Assembly: GCA_021234155.1 (NCBI GenBank)
Contig: JAJEKV010000018.1
Location: 16,809,415 to 16,873,414 of the forward strand
From: Isoetes taiwanensis
Taxonomy: Eukaryota > Streptophyta > Lycopodiopsida > Isoetales > Isoetaceae
DNA: 64,000 bases
Reading direction: 5' to 3'
Position 1 is the first letter of the stretch, and every line of letters begins with the position of its first letter. The notes beneath the pieces were generated by a model. It did no database searches. It was not told where the DNA came from and worked only from the letters and a program-made list of their open reading frames with translations. Positions 53,112 through 63,249 of the stretch are shown piece by piece. The position numbers were made by a program, and so were the translations under genes.

Positions 53112-55169
53112 GACAATCAAAGAGACAATGCTCAAGAGTCTCAACATATGAAAGACAGAGCGGGCATACTGCAGATATGCGAGGATCATAGCGATGTCGA
53201 AAGGCATTAACCCGCAGGCACCTGTGGATAACCTGCCACCACAGTACAAAGACTTTAGGGTGGAGCAATCTATCCCAAAACCATCGTCATATACGACACA
53301 AAGTGGGCTGTGGAACGTGTAGGTGCCACCCATCTGGCAATTGGAGGGTTGTGGTGCTAAAAGAAGGCGATATATTGATCTGACAAAGTGCTTGCCTTTG
53401 TGAATATTTTCATGACAATCCCATGGCACCCTTTCAGCAACACCAACTTGCACTATAAGAGGCAAATTTTCTGCGACCTTCTCCCATAGAGATACGTCCC
53501 AGCGAGAGAGCAGGAACTTTGCCTGAAAATCAGGCCAAGATAGTAGGCGACCCGCCTCATACCATGCTTGAATAGAGACAACACCTGCAAGAACCCATCG
53601 TCTCTGTGTAAGGGGATGAACTGAGGTTGCCAATGGAGGTGTTGAGGGGTCTGGAGGCAGTGGTGCCCACCACCATGGTCTCCAATAGGGTGTGGATAGA
53701 GGGGCATGGCCAGAAAAGATGTATGACCGCCTCCCATGCTGCCAACAAGCCACGCAAAAATGGAGAAGCACTTGGAAAGGCTGCAGAGTCTGAAATAAAG
53801 CCCAAGGTAGGACTGTTTTGACGGCCTTCTTGCCTAGAGAGATACAGTGACCAAGAGCTTGTCTAAGAAGACGTGAACCAGGAGAGTCATCCTCACCATT
53901 CAGGAGTCTCCAAATGAACTTTGAAATAAGCACTTTGCTCTGCAGTAAGAAGTCCATCATACCCAGACCACCTGCCCATTTTGGAAGGATGCACTTCGAC
54001 CAAGCCACCTTAACCACAGCACCTTCCTCAGTACCCCCCCAAATAAAGTTCCGAACTATTGCAATGAGCTCACACACTTTGATCTGTGGGGCTAGCAATA
54101 AGGATGCCATATAAACATGGGTACTACTAAGGACTGACTTGGCCACTGTAATGCGACCCGCAAGAGACAACTTAGCAGTGGACCACCAGAACAAGTGCTT
54201 CTCCAAACCCCTAATGATCTCCTCCCATGCAGCTCCCATAGTAACATGGATGCCAATTGGAATCCCCAACAACTTGATGGCATGTCCATGCGCAAGTAAT
54301 TTCCATGGATAATCGTAAACACATGCCGGAGCCGGATTGTCCAATGTCCACAAAGCTGTACACTTCTGCCACCCCACAAGAACACCGGCAGCAGCAAGAT
54401 TCTTATCATTAGCGACTAGGAAGAGGAACGTGTCGTCTGCATATTGATTGCAAACCTCTTGTGTGCCATCCTCCATTGCAAGACCATGGAGAAGTCCCTC
54501 TGTGGTTGCAATGGTGAATAATTGTGACAAAGCCTCTGCAACAATTGTCAAAAGAAATGGTGCTAAAGGGCATCCCTGGCGAATACCACGATCGAGTGAA
54601 AAGGCAGGTGACGGCTCACCATGGAACAGAACAGTCGCCCGAGCAGAGATATGCAGCTTCATAATATCTGATGTGAATTGTTCCCCAAATCCCAGTCTTA
54701 GCATACATTGGCGCATGAATTCCCAGCTGACACTGTCATAAGCCTTTGCAAAATCAAGCTTAAGGTATACAACTGGAAGGTTTTGCTTACGTGCCCAATA
54801 AATTCCCTCGTAAGCAGCAGCAACATTGTTCAAAATGCACCGTTTTGAAAGAAAACCTGACTGGGTTGTTGAGATGGACTCTGCCAAGATGTCCTTTGCC
54901 CGCTCTGCAAAAGCCTTGCAATTGGCGAAGATCTTATATACAGATGACAATAAGGTGATGGGCCGCCAATCTGAAATAGTCTGAGGATCCTTGACCTTGG
55001 GGATGGGGGAAATCCTAGACAAAACAACATCTCGCATTTCTGATTGAAAGGGAAGATGTTTCTCAGCAAAAAATGTCTGTAAGTGGTTATGCAGATGTTG
55101 CTTGAGTTCAGTCGGCTCTATTAGCACCGAACCATTTGGCAAAAGCAATGAAGACATGGTTGATGTCAT
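53106..55169 (-). pseudogene. L1 reverse transcriptase to zf-RVT (5'-truncated ORF2)
   Basis: The 687-residue frame has VLSRISPIPKVKDPQTISDW, TQSGFLSKRCILNNVAAAYE, YLKLDFAKAYDSVSW, GIRQGCPLAPFLLTIVAEAL and an intact VCNQYADDTFLFLV. Just after it DKNLAAAGVLVGWQKC lacks about 14 residues found in the sister copy (RNAKLLLDTFSLAS). The connection (HPLTQRRWVLAGVVSIQAWY) follows. The frame then drifts; the zf-RVT reads in the frame of 53268-52951 (FVLWWQVIHRCLRVNAFRHR, then CPLCLSYVETLEHCLFDCRV). The TIR element ends it. Confidence 0.9.
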
Positions 55170-55187
55170 GCGACGCCTCTTAGCTGC

Positions 55188-55340
55188 AATTCTTATATCT
55201 ATAAAATTACTTCATGTGTAAATTAATTTCTTATATGTATAAAAGTGCTTTCTGTGTAAATCAAATTTTTGTAAAACCTTTCATATTGTAGTTAAAATGT
55301 TCTTATTATTAATAATATCAGTGTAAAATTTTGCCTTTAA
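55188..55340. repeat. Tandem 40-bp repeat interrupted by the L1
   Basis: ATATNTATAAAA(T/G)..CTT(C)..TGTGTAAAT(T/C)AA..TTCTT recurs about three times. One unit lies before the L1 (52258-52290), the others after it (55195-55272). It is the 3' flank of the H3-fold ORF. Confidence 0.6.
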
Positions 55341-55362
55341 ATTAAATTTTGGACTAAAGTCC

Positions 55363-55425
55363 AGGTCACACCGCGACGATGGCCCCTGTGTCACGAACGC
55401 AGAAGCGTTTCGCGCGGTCTGACTC
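55363..55425. repeat. GC-rich palindromic module, copy 1
   Basis: GGTCACACCGCG ... CGCGCGGTCTGACTC form inverted ends around CACGAACGCAGAAGCGTTTCG. The context is AT-rich. Copies 2 and 3 follow at intervals of about 160 and 197 bp. Confidence 0.8.
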
Positions 55426-55523
55426 GAGTCGCTTGAATTATGGGGTAAGTGATCCATTTTTTGTAATAAAGATATTAGAATGCTTAGAATTTGTTTAGAA
55501 GTACGGTCAAGAATGGCCTACTG

Positions 55524-55584
55524 GGGTCACACCGCGCCGATGGCCCTGCGTCGTGAACGCATACGCGTTTCATGCGGTCTGACC
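55524..55584. repeat. GC-rich palindromic module, copy 2
   Basis: GGGTCACACCGCGCCGATGG, then GTGAACGCATACGCGTTTC and ATGCGGTCTGACC. Same layout as copy 1; one arm has a C-to-T change (CATGCGG for CGCGCGG), consistent with methylated-CpG decay. Confidence 0.8.
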
Positions 55585-55720
55585 TGTCAACCATAATTGC
55601 ACTTTTTCATGTTATTTTAACATAAAATAAGTTGCTATTTAGTCTAAAATTGATCCAAACATGCATTTTAGTGTCTTATAGCTCCTAAAAATGTCTAGTT
55701 TTGCCAAAAATAACCCACTC

Positions 55721-55783
55721 GGGTCACACCGCGCCGATGGCACCTGCGTCGCGAACGTAGACGCGTTTCGCGCGGTCTGACCC
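55721..55783. repeat. GC-rich palindromic module, copy 3
   Basis: GGGTCACACCGCGCCGATGG, then GCGAACGTAGACGCGTTTCG and CGCGGTCTGACCC. It is the best-preserved copy: outer arms GGGTCA-ACCGCGC / GCGCGGTCTGACCC and inner arms GCGAACG / CGTTTCGC around an ACGCGT core. Confidence 0.82.
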
Positions 55784-55965
55784 GAATCGATCATGTTTGA
55801 CCAAAACTTGCGCAAATTTGATTCAACAAATTGCTATATAGTGTTTCTTGACTTGTTTAGCTTAGATTTGCACTACATGTTACCTAATTTGGAGATTCAA
55901 AGCCTTAGAACATAGGTCTACCTGATCAAGAAGTCTTGGGTACGGAAATTTAGGTAGCCTTAGTC

Positions 55966-55973
55966 TATAAAAA
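55966..55973 (+). promoter_or_regulatory. TATA box of the downstream ORF relic
   Basis: TATAAAAAGGGGCC, followed within about 30 bases by a pyrimidine-rich start-like stretch (ATTATCTCTTCACTAA), precedes the ATG at 56084 by 110 bases. This is a normal plant core promoter layout. Confidence 0.55.
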
Positions 55974-56083
55974 GGGGCCTCATTTGCCATTATCTCTTCA
56001 CTAAATTTGCTCTTATCCTCTTAAGCAATTTTCCAGTCCTTTGTCAATCCTTTCAAACCATTTTTTTCTCTCATCTCTGCTCA

Positions 56084-57020
56084 ATGGCACCCACGAACTT
56101 TGTTCAATAATACAACAGTGCCAACCACATCCGTGATTTTCCTGCAGAGGACGCCTTCCATGTCGTTGATCATCTCTTCGACCTCCATGCAACCCTGACT
56201 AGAACCCCCTATTACACAGATATCGTATGCCAGTATGACCAACAAGTCTTACCCTGGGAAGTCAGCCTGCCCCCAAGGGAAGGCAAGTGGGTGTCCTTGG
56301 AGTCGTTAAGTCAAGTCATAGGTGGGGGATCTAGAGTCAAGGGCCAGCTGTGGGATAGGACAAAGAATATACCTGATTGTATGAGTTGTAAGGCTCACAA
56401 GACATAGGTAGGTCTCGGCGCATACAGCTCTATCTTTGTTTATGCATTACAGGGCAATCAACAGGGTGGAGGAGCCTTCGATCCAACCCTTGGACCTTGC
56501 ACCACTCCACACCAGGGTAGATCAGAACCAGATCCACGAGATTCAGTCCTCAGAATATGTCTATCACGGCACTGCATCAGGGGCACTTCAGATCGAGCAA
56601 GACTATGAACAGGAAGGGGAGGACAATCAAAATTGGGAGAGCAGGGAAGCAGCAAGAAGGGAGAGGCAAATAGCAAGGCATCACGAAGACATCAGGCGGG
56701 CCAACGAACCACCCATCGACATTACAACACTATCTCCGATAATGATCGAAGGGGAAGAGTACATTCTGGCACATGACATCCTCCATCTTCCATACTGTTT
56801 AGAAGAAGGACTCAGGATCGACGAGTTCTTGGGTCTGATTGCAGGAGGACAGCATAGCGACTTCATCGATTACTCATACCAAGAAGTCCCAAGGGAAGTA
56901 GCGGAGCAGCACTCATATGCCGGCGTGACAATGTCCGACGTCGCAGCATATGAATACGTAAGGGAATTGTATCATCGACAACCGCCAGTCATCCTAGAGG
57001 AGGCGTTCCAAACGATCTAA
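56084..57020 (+). pseudogene. Unrecognised ORF relic behind a TATA box
   Basis: ATG 56084 (MAPTNFVQ) meets TAA at 56108. Beyond it the same frame stays coherent: YNSANHIRDFPAEDAFHVVD, HLFDLHATLTRTPYYTDIVC, WEVSLPPREGKWVSLESLSQ, to a TAG at about 56404. A second frame, 56436-57020, follows with VDQNQIHEIQSSEYVYHGTA, SREAARRERQIARHHEDIRR, ITTLSPIMIEGEEYILAHDI and QTI plus a stop. It may be an exon after GCATTACAG at about 56452. The proteins are acidic and unlike any family I know; gag-like or captured host sequence are both possible. One or two mutations break the gene. Confidence 0.5.
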
Positions 57021-57770
57021 AACAGGTTGTACAAACCAGGGAGGGGCCCAAGCTCTAGCCGACTCGTTCGACTTTTTCAATCATATAAAAAATGGGCAGC
57101 TAACAAGCTTTTGCACCTTGAATAATGTTGAAAGAATATTTACCTACGTATCACAACACATCCGCACCAGCAGCTTAATAGAGTAGGAAGATAGTCCTTG
57201 TCTTGTGTTGCTGCAAATCGAGGTTGCTAATTTTTCAAGCATAAAAGTGATGCTTGCTTAGCTAAGCCCTGTTGAAATTAAAATATACATTTATACATTT
57301 TGGCATAGCAAGCAATATGAAAGACTCTAGTGACACATTTTTGTCTCTTCTTTCTTCCGGATACATACATTGTCTTGACAAGCAGGGCATGACTCCAACC
57401 TCGGTAGTAAGATACTGAACATATGCAACAGGTTTGGTAGAGAGGCTGGGGCTGGATGCCTTTCTATAAATAGCCCCTAAGTCAAAACCAGATATAACAA
57501 AATAAACTCCATTTAAGAACAAGTTTCCTTCAGATCTCCAATTCCAGTTCTTCCATATCACTTTATTTGTATATTCTCGTTTTGTAATCTGCTTATAATG
57601 AGACATTGGCATCGATTCGAGCCATCGGATCGGCATTTCTGGGAGGGACGAGCCATCTATATATAGGCTATCATATCATTTAGCAGGTAGGTTATCAGCA
57701 TCTTTTCACAATAGCATTTCTTGATTTCCCCTCTACCCACCCTTATATATTTGATTTGTCTTTTTCTGTT
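57021..57770. other. No gene seen
   Basis: Non-coding stretch between the ORF relic and a degenerate repeat. The frame on the minus strand at 57262-57636 has no recognisable domain. Confidence 0.4.
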
Positions 57771-57779
57771 ATATCCACC

Positions 57780-57995
57780 TGATTGGCGACATTATTATTA
57801 TTTCCCATCCGTTTGGATGATGCTGTTATTTTCTACCTACATGATGATGCTATATGTATCCATCTACTTGGTGATGCTATTATTATTTCACACCCGCTAA
57901 GTGATGATGTTATTTGCCACCTGTTGCGTGATGTTATTATTTTTCAACCACTAGGTGATCTTATTTTTTCCACCCACTGGATGATGCCATCTATT
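57780..57995 (+). repeat. Degenerate tandem repeat, period about 38 bp
   Basis: Five to six units of the form GATGATG(C)TATTATTTTC.ACCCACTA.GT. The plus frame gives a repetitive peptide (LGDAIIISHPLSDDVICHLL), a by-product of the repeat and not a gene. Confidence 0.65.
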
Positions 57996-58323
57996 TTTCT
58001 ATATGTTGATGGCACTTCTTTCCAATTGTATACTTGTTGTTGATATAGATATTTTGTTGATGCTTCTGCTCTATTGGTTTTCCTTTATTTTAGTCGTTTG
58101 CCTACAGTGCGCATTTCTCATATTTATTACTATTTCTAATAATTAACGAGTATTTTCCATATGGTTGCATTTTTTCAGGTAATTTTATCATTCCACAAGT
58201 TCACTACGTGTTGTGTTATTTATCCCGATGAGAAGTTGTCGCCAGTGCCCTCACTCTAACCTAGACATGCAGTCTGTTATTTCATTTTTTATAGGATAGC
58301 TTGATGTTGTTCTTATGGTCAGC

Positions 58324-59400
58324 TGTGACGTTCCATGTATTCATATGGTATATGTATACATACTATGACACGTCACCAGGGTATAAATAGACCCTTATGG
58401 GTCAATAGGGGATAACCCGAGTTAACCTAAAAGGGTTTTTATTAGCTATGCTAAAATATTAGTGAGTAAATAACCTAATTAGGTTAATTAGGTTATTAAT
58501 TAGTAAAAGTCAGCCAAATAGGCAGTGCCACCTGGCCCAAATCGATTGGCCAGGGAGAACTTGCTAGGTTTGGAGGGCAAATTGGGGCTCTACCCCCAAT
58601 TCTGCCCCAAATCGATTTGAGGAGAGTTGGAAAAGGAGGAGCTACCAGTTACTACAACCAGACTTGAAGAATGGAAGCCTTTCGTGACAATGGCTCTAGC
58701 CAAGAGACTGGTTACTCCCTAGATAGTCTATGCTTCAGCTAACCCTTCTCTGATTAGATGGATGGTTAAATTCTCTTTTATGTGCTACTAAGATGATGAT
58801 GGATATTTTGATAAGGATTATGTTCTCTCTTCCTGTTTCTATATGTCTGGGGTCAAGGGAGGCTAGAGACTTGAAAGCTTCCTAGAGGTAGAGATGTCTC
58901 TAGCTAGAACCCTTAAGACCCAGTAAATGCGGCCTGTGCACAAGAGCCCACCAGGCTGTGGATGCTATGTTGTGATTCAGCATCAGACAACGGGTACGAT
59001 GGTGAAACGGGAATGGAGTCTTGCCTAACTTGGCTACGAGACTCCTATAGTATGCTAGGCTTATAGTTGGTCACTGAGTGTGGGCCGGGTATGGGTCTGA
59101 CACTCCCTAGGTCGCAGACGGCGTGCCTATATGGACGTCCTGGACTTGAACGAGCGCAGTGAGCCGGCCTTTAGATTTAGGGGAGTAAGTCGGGTCACTG
59201 ATGTGGCACGTGTTCTCTAGCACACCCAGGGATCCGTCATGCCCGGGGAGGGGATGCCTCCCTGACCTGCCTCATCGGACTGGAGAAATGTAACCTGAAG
59301 TGGTCATGGCATGATTTTGGTAGACCAAATCATTGCAGTGGCCATGGTCTAACTCGTTAGGTTGGTTGGTTGTAGGGGACTTTGACTTAGGTTAAACTAC
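58324..59400 (+). mobile_element. Related LTR-like segment, truncated
   Basis: It starts TGTGACGTTCC, sharing nine bases with the LTR at 41310. A TATA box TATAAATAG lies at 58382. The later part (AATGCGGCCTGTGCACAAGA, CTAGGCTTATAGTTGGTCAC, GTGGGCCGGGTATGGGTCTG, CTGCCTCATCGGACTGGAGA) follows the same order as the first LTR. The first 300 bases differ and no CGTCACA end or primer site follows, so it is a diverged family member or the remains of the 3' LTR. Confidence 0.55.
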
Positions 59401-60819
59401 CCCAATTCCATAGTTAGTATACGTGTTGGCCTAGTTATAAGAGGATTAAGCTAGTTAGATATGAAGGTGTGAGTTATTATAGTTAAGTATGTAAAGTTCT
59501 TGGAGAAAGGAGATCTCTTGTTTCCAAGGGCCATAACCTTTTCTCGTAACTCGGATAGAGGCGATTTTTGCACCAACGTGTCGAGAATGGTCCAATTAAT
59601 CAAGGCGTGGGAGTACAGAGTGCATGTTCGGCAAAACAATCGTCTTAGAATTGCAAAAGAAACGCGTATTTTTTCCAACACGCACTCGTATAAAAACGTG
59701 TATTTTTGCTGTATAGATATATTTAAAAAAAAAAAAATTGAACTCTAAAAAAAATGACGGTTATTTTTTCTGTTCCCATCTCGCCTATTGTGCTCGCCGC
59801 CTCGCCCGTCTGCCATAGCTGCCGGAGAGAGCTCGCTTTCTCATAACCTTGTGCTTGGTCGCCGCCACAGCTGCCATACCAGCGCCTCCTTTTGAACCTT
59901 TTCCTACACCAATGAACATGGCTCATACCCGGTTCGTTAGTTCAGAACCTCGGTGTTCATCGATATTTGTCGAGCTCCCGAACGCCTTTGTCGGGCGACC
60001 GCTTACAAGGTTGAGCTTCTTTTAGTCGAGCTCATTCAATGGGGACATAGGGTCCCTTACCCTATTTTCCATCTGTCGGAGCACTTCCTACTAAAACTTA
60101 ATGCCCTAGGACAACCCTACACATTGGTAGAGCAGCCCGACCAAGTCCTGATGTTGGTCAAGTTTTACCCTCCTTTGTGTGTGGAGGTTTCCGAAGATGA
60201 AGCCATCCGGGCAGAGGCCGAAAGGATTATGGGACTCATCCGAGGTGATGACGCACGAGAGATAGAGAGGGGAGACACGAAGGCCCGGAGTACGTCTACA
60301 TGGGAGACGTGCAAGCCATCATAATGGGGAACCTATTTAAGCACCCTTGAGGCAGCCAGAGACCCCTCAGACTTTGGAACCCCCAAAACCCCCACACCCC
60401 CAAAAGGTGCTCTGCCCGCGTTTTTGAGTCCCCAAATTGAATTCTAGGCACCCTTTCCGCAGCCAGAGACCCCTCAAACTTTGGAAGTCATGGCCACAGA
60501 AGATGGGCCGGCCTGGGAAACCCAAGGCGAGGGGCCGCCGCACAAACGGTCCCGATCAGCCATCATGGACAGGGGAGAGTCATCCTCCATGAAGAAGGAG
60601 GCTCGGGCTAAGGCTAAGGCCCCCTCAGCGAGGCCAGCCCGGCCGGAAGGGATTGATTGCTCAGACCACATAGGAACTCCTGCCTCGGCAGTGAAAAACT
60701 TTGAATACAATAAGAACAATCTTTCTTTTTGGATACTAGAGCAACTTGCAAATATAGATATGATCAATGCATCTTTAAACAAGCTTCACGAAGCATACCA
60801 TGTGCATATATTCAACCAT
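59401..60819 (+). other. Two unrecognised short coding-like frames
   Basis: 59953-60324 reads DICRAPERLCRATAYKVELL, PYPIFHLSEHFLLKLNALGQ and EVSEDEAIRAEAERIMGLIR and looks coding. 60481-60822 reads HKRSRSAIMDRGESSSMKKE then KAKAPSARPARPEGIDC. CACCCTT..GCAGCCAGAGACCCCTCA occurs twice, near 60348 and 60450. No family is recognised. GC content is higher than in the neighbouring sequence. The frames end at the copia LTR. Confidence 0.35.
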
Positions 60820-61267
60820 TGAAAATAAAGTAATATTCAAAATTGAATCATATCGGCATTACTGGATCATATCGTAAGTTCAGCTTCAAGTCTATATGAA
60901 TGAGAATGAATCACTATACTTCTTGTGTTATAGGGCCGGATCCTACAGATTTAAGGCATGGTTCCGCCGCTCGGGTCTCGTGTCGCAGTCCTCCTTGCTC
61001 ACAGGGACTTTCTATAAATTCGAAGATGCATTTCCCTCCAATATCCGTTCTTATCCAGCTGCAATAACATTTTCATTCTCGCCCTTTTAACCTTGACCAT
61101 TCAAACTTATTTCAATGATATCGTAACCTAGGTTAACCATGCATTTCATTTTTCTTATGCATTCCCAATGGTTAACCATTGCAACCATTGTATCTCTCAC
61201 TTGCATTATTATCGATCGAGATCTTACGTATGTAAAACCGTGTGGTGACCTACTCGGATAATTTACA
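60820..61267 (-). repeat. 3' LTR of the copia element
   Basis: On the minus strand it starts TGTAAATTATCC, directly after the polypurine tract GAAGGAGGAG, and ends CTTTATTTTCA (plus strand TGAAAATAAAG at 60820). TG...CA ends and about 448 bp length suit copia. The partner LTR is not in the window, so the limits are inferred. Confidence 0.65.
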
Positions 61268-61277
61268 CTCCTCCTTC
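61268..61277 (-). other. Polypurine tract of the copia element
   Basis: GAAGGAGGAG on the minus strand lies between the end of the RNase H frame (NPCVEGG) and the LTR start TGTAAATT. It is the expected primer for plus-strand DNA synthesis. Confidence 0.7.
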
Positions 61278-61289
61278 AACACACGGGTT

Positions 61290-61833
61290 GACAACTTTTA
61301 GCTTATCTACAAAACACGTAAACTTCTTTTCAACTAAAGCCTTTGTAAATATGTCGACCAATCGCAAATTTGTGTTAACATAACACATTTGTATGTATCC
61401 TTTTTACGCCATGTCTCGAATAAAATGAACATCTAGTTCAATGTGTTTAGTTTAGCTCATGTTGCACGGGATTTTTTACAATTGCTATGCAGCTCATACT
61501 ATCGGTCATAATCACAGTTATTGATTTTGTTTAAAGCCAAGTTCTTCCAACAATCTTCTCAACGGACAAGTTCTTTAGATAACAATGAACTAGTCGCATA
61601 TTCCGCCTTCGGTGATGACATAGCTTCACGTTTTGTTTCTTACTTCTCCATGTAATTACTCCTCCTCCAAGAAAAAACAACATATCCGGAGGTAGACTTT
61701 CTTGTGCTTTCGTCCCCTCCCCAACTGCATCACTATAGCTATTTAGATTTAGATCATCGGAGGTAAATGTGATCCCATAGTTTTCAGTCCCTTTAAGATA
61801 TCTTAATATATGCTTTTTCGCTTCCCAATGCAT
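61290..61833 (-). pseudogene. Copia RNase H domain
   Basis: HWEAKKHILRYLKGTENYGI then TSDDLNLNSYSDAVG is the start of copia RNase H (SDAD-type Asp present as SDAV). After frame changes, VIMTDSMSCIAIVKNPVQHE, HIELDVHFIRDMA and RLVDIFTKALVEKKFTCFVD follow, the conserved end. Several stops interrupt it. Confidence 0.85.
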
Positions 61834-61866
61834 TCGGGTTGGATTGCTACAATATCGCTAAGAACA

Positions 61867-63009
61867 TTAAGCTGAATAACAAATGTCGGGTCTCGTATTG
61901 TTTGATAGATAGAGCAAGCAACCTATGATTTCGTATGGAATATTTTCCATTCCTTTTATATCTGCATGCAATGCCGAATATGATCGGTTAATTTGTGACC
62001 AGCCACAATTGGTGTTTTGCCGCTTTGGCATCTTGTAGATGAAATCTTTTTTAGCATATTCTCGTACATGCCTTCCTTGCTTTTTAGTGTCGAGAACACC
62101 TCTTGCCCCTGTCTCTCCATACCTCAATTCCCAAAATTGCCTCAACTCTCCAAGATCCGTCATTTCAAACTGTTTTTCAATAATTCCTTTGCCTTTGGGC
62201 TAAAGTTCTCGATTATTAGACATCATTATACGATTCGTCTACACATATAAGGCAATCAAGCAAAAATTCTCTCCATCTTTAAATTTATATAAGTTGCCAT
62301 CATTTTGCAATCTCTCAAATCTTTGTGCTCTTAAAAACCGCGTCTATGCAAAAATACCATTCCCCTGGGTGATTGCCTCAGCCCATATACTTCGCTTTTC
62401 TTAACTTCCAAACACTTGAAATATTATCTTCATAACCCTGCCAGCTGCTTCATGAAGATATCCTCCTTAAGGTCAGCATTTAAAAAAGCCGTTTTCACAT
62501 CCATATGATGTAATTCTAGATTCAATGCATTTGCAATTGCTAAAATCACTCTTAGACTTGTCAATTTAACCACTGGAGAGAAAATCTCGTTGTAATCTTT
62601 CCCTTTCTTTCGAGAAAACCCCCCGAGCTACTAATCTTGCTTTGAATCTTTTTGAGCCATCACTATTTGTCTTAATTTTTTAGATCCATTTATTTCCTAC
62701 AATGTTTGTATTTTCTGGCTTTTGTACAACATCATATGTACCAGTATCATTAAAAGACTTTATCTCCTCCTTCATTGCCTGGATCCACAGATCTTTTTCA
62801 GTGCTGTTCATTGCTTCTTCATACGATGTTGGGATAATATAATCTTCTAAAATTGCCAATATTTGTTCTTGATCAGGTATTTCAGCCAGCTTCTCAATTC
62901 GTCTGCTTCTTCCACTACCTAATCTGCCGTATTCTCCCTCTGCTAGTGGTAGATCTTCCTTTAACTTTTCTACTTGGGTTTTTCTTCTTTTTGTTTTTCT
63001 TCTTTGCAT
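61867..63009 (-). pseudogene. Copia reverse transcriptase and linker
   Basis: Frame 63009-62680 has IIPTSYEEAMNSTEKDLWIQ and AMKEEIKSFNDTGTYDVVQK, the classic opening of copia RT. Frame 62163-61867 has MTDLGELRQFWELRYGE (normally MTDLG....LG), GVLDTKKQGRHVREYAKKDF, ENIPYEIIGCLLYLSNNTRP and DICYSA. The part between (62170-62680), with the catalytic YVDD, is shattered by frameshifts. Confidence 0.85.
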
Positions 63010-63249
63010 CTTGAGTCTTTATTGGCCCGATTTGTCCAAGTTCCCACCATCCCCTTTTTCTTCACTTAAGCTTGCTTTCGTTTCTTCCGTATTCTCCATT
63101 CCTTTGTCATTATTTTTCTGATAGTCATCATCATTGTCCACAACCCTGAATCATACCTTGCTTGCATCCGTCGGTCAGCTTATCATTATTTACTTTTTCC
63201 TTCTGTCTATCTTTGTAATAAGTTTGTTCATCAAAAACCACATCACGAC

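Larger units (their letters stand above)
52300..55187 (-). mobile_element. Second L1 copy (same family as 1863-7672), 5'-truncated, 13-bp TSD
   Basis: The T run (52300-52331) is the minus-strand poly(A). AATTCTTATATCT at 52287-52299 and 55188-55200 is the TSD. The element starts within ORF2 just before the RT, so the endonuclease and ORF1 are missing. It sits about 20 bases past the stop of the H3-fold ORF. A 321-bp TIR element interrupts its zf-RVT tail. Confidence 0.93.

Noticed and set aside
57783-58043. 86-residue repetitive ORF
   Set aside because: By-product of a degenerate 38-bp tandem repeat.
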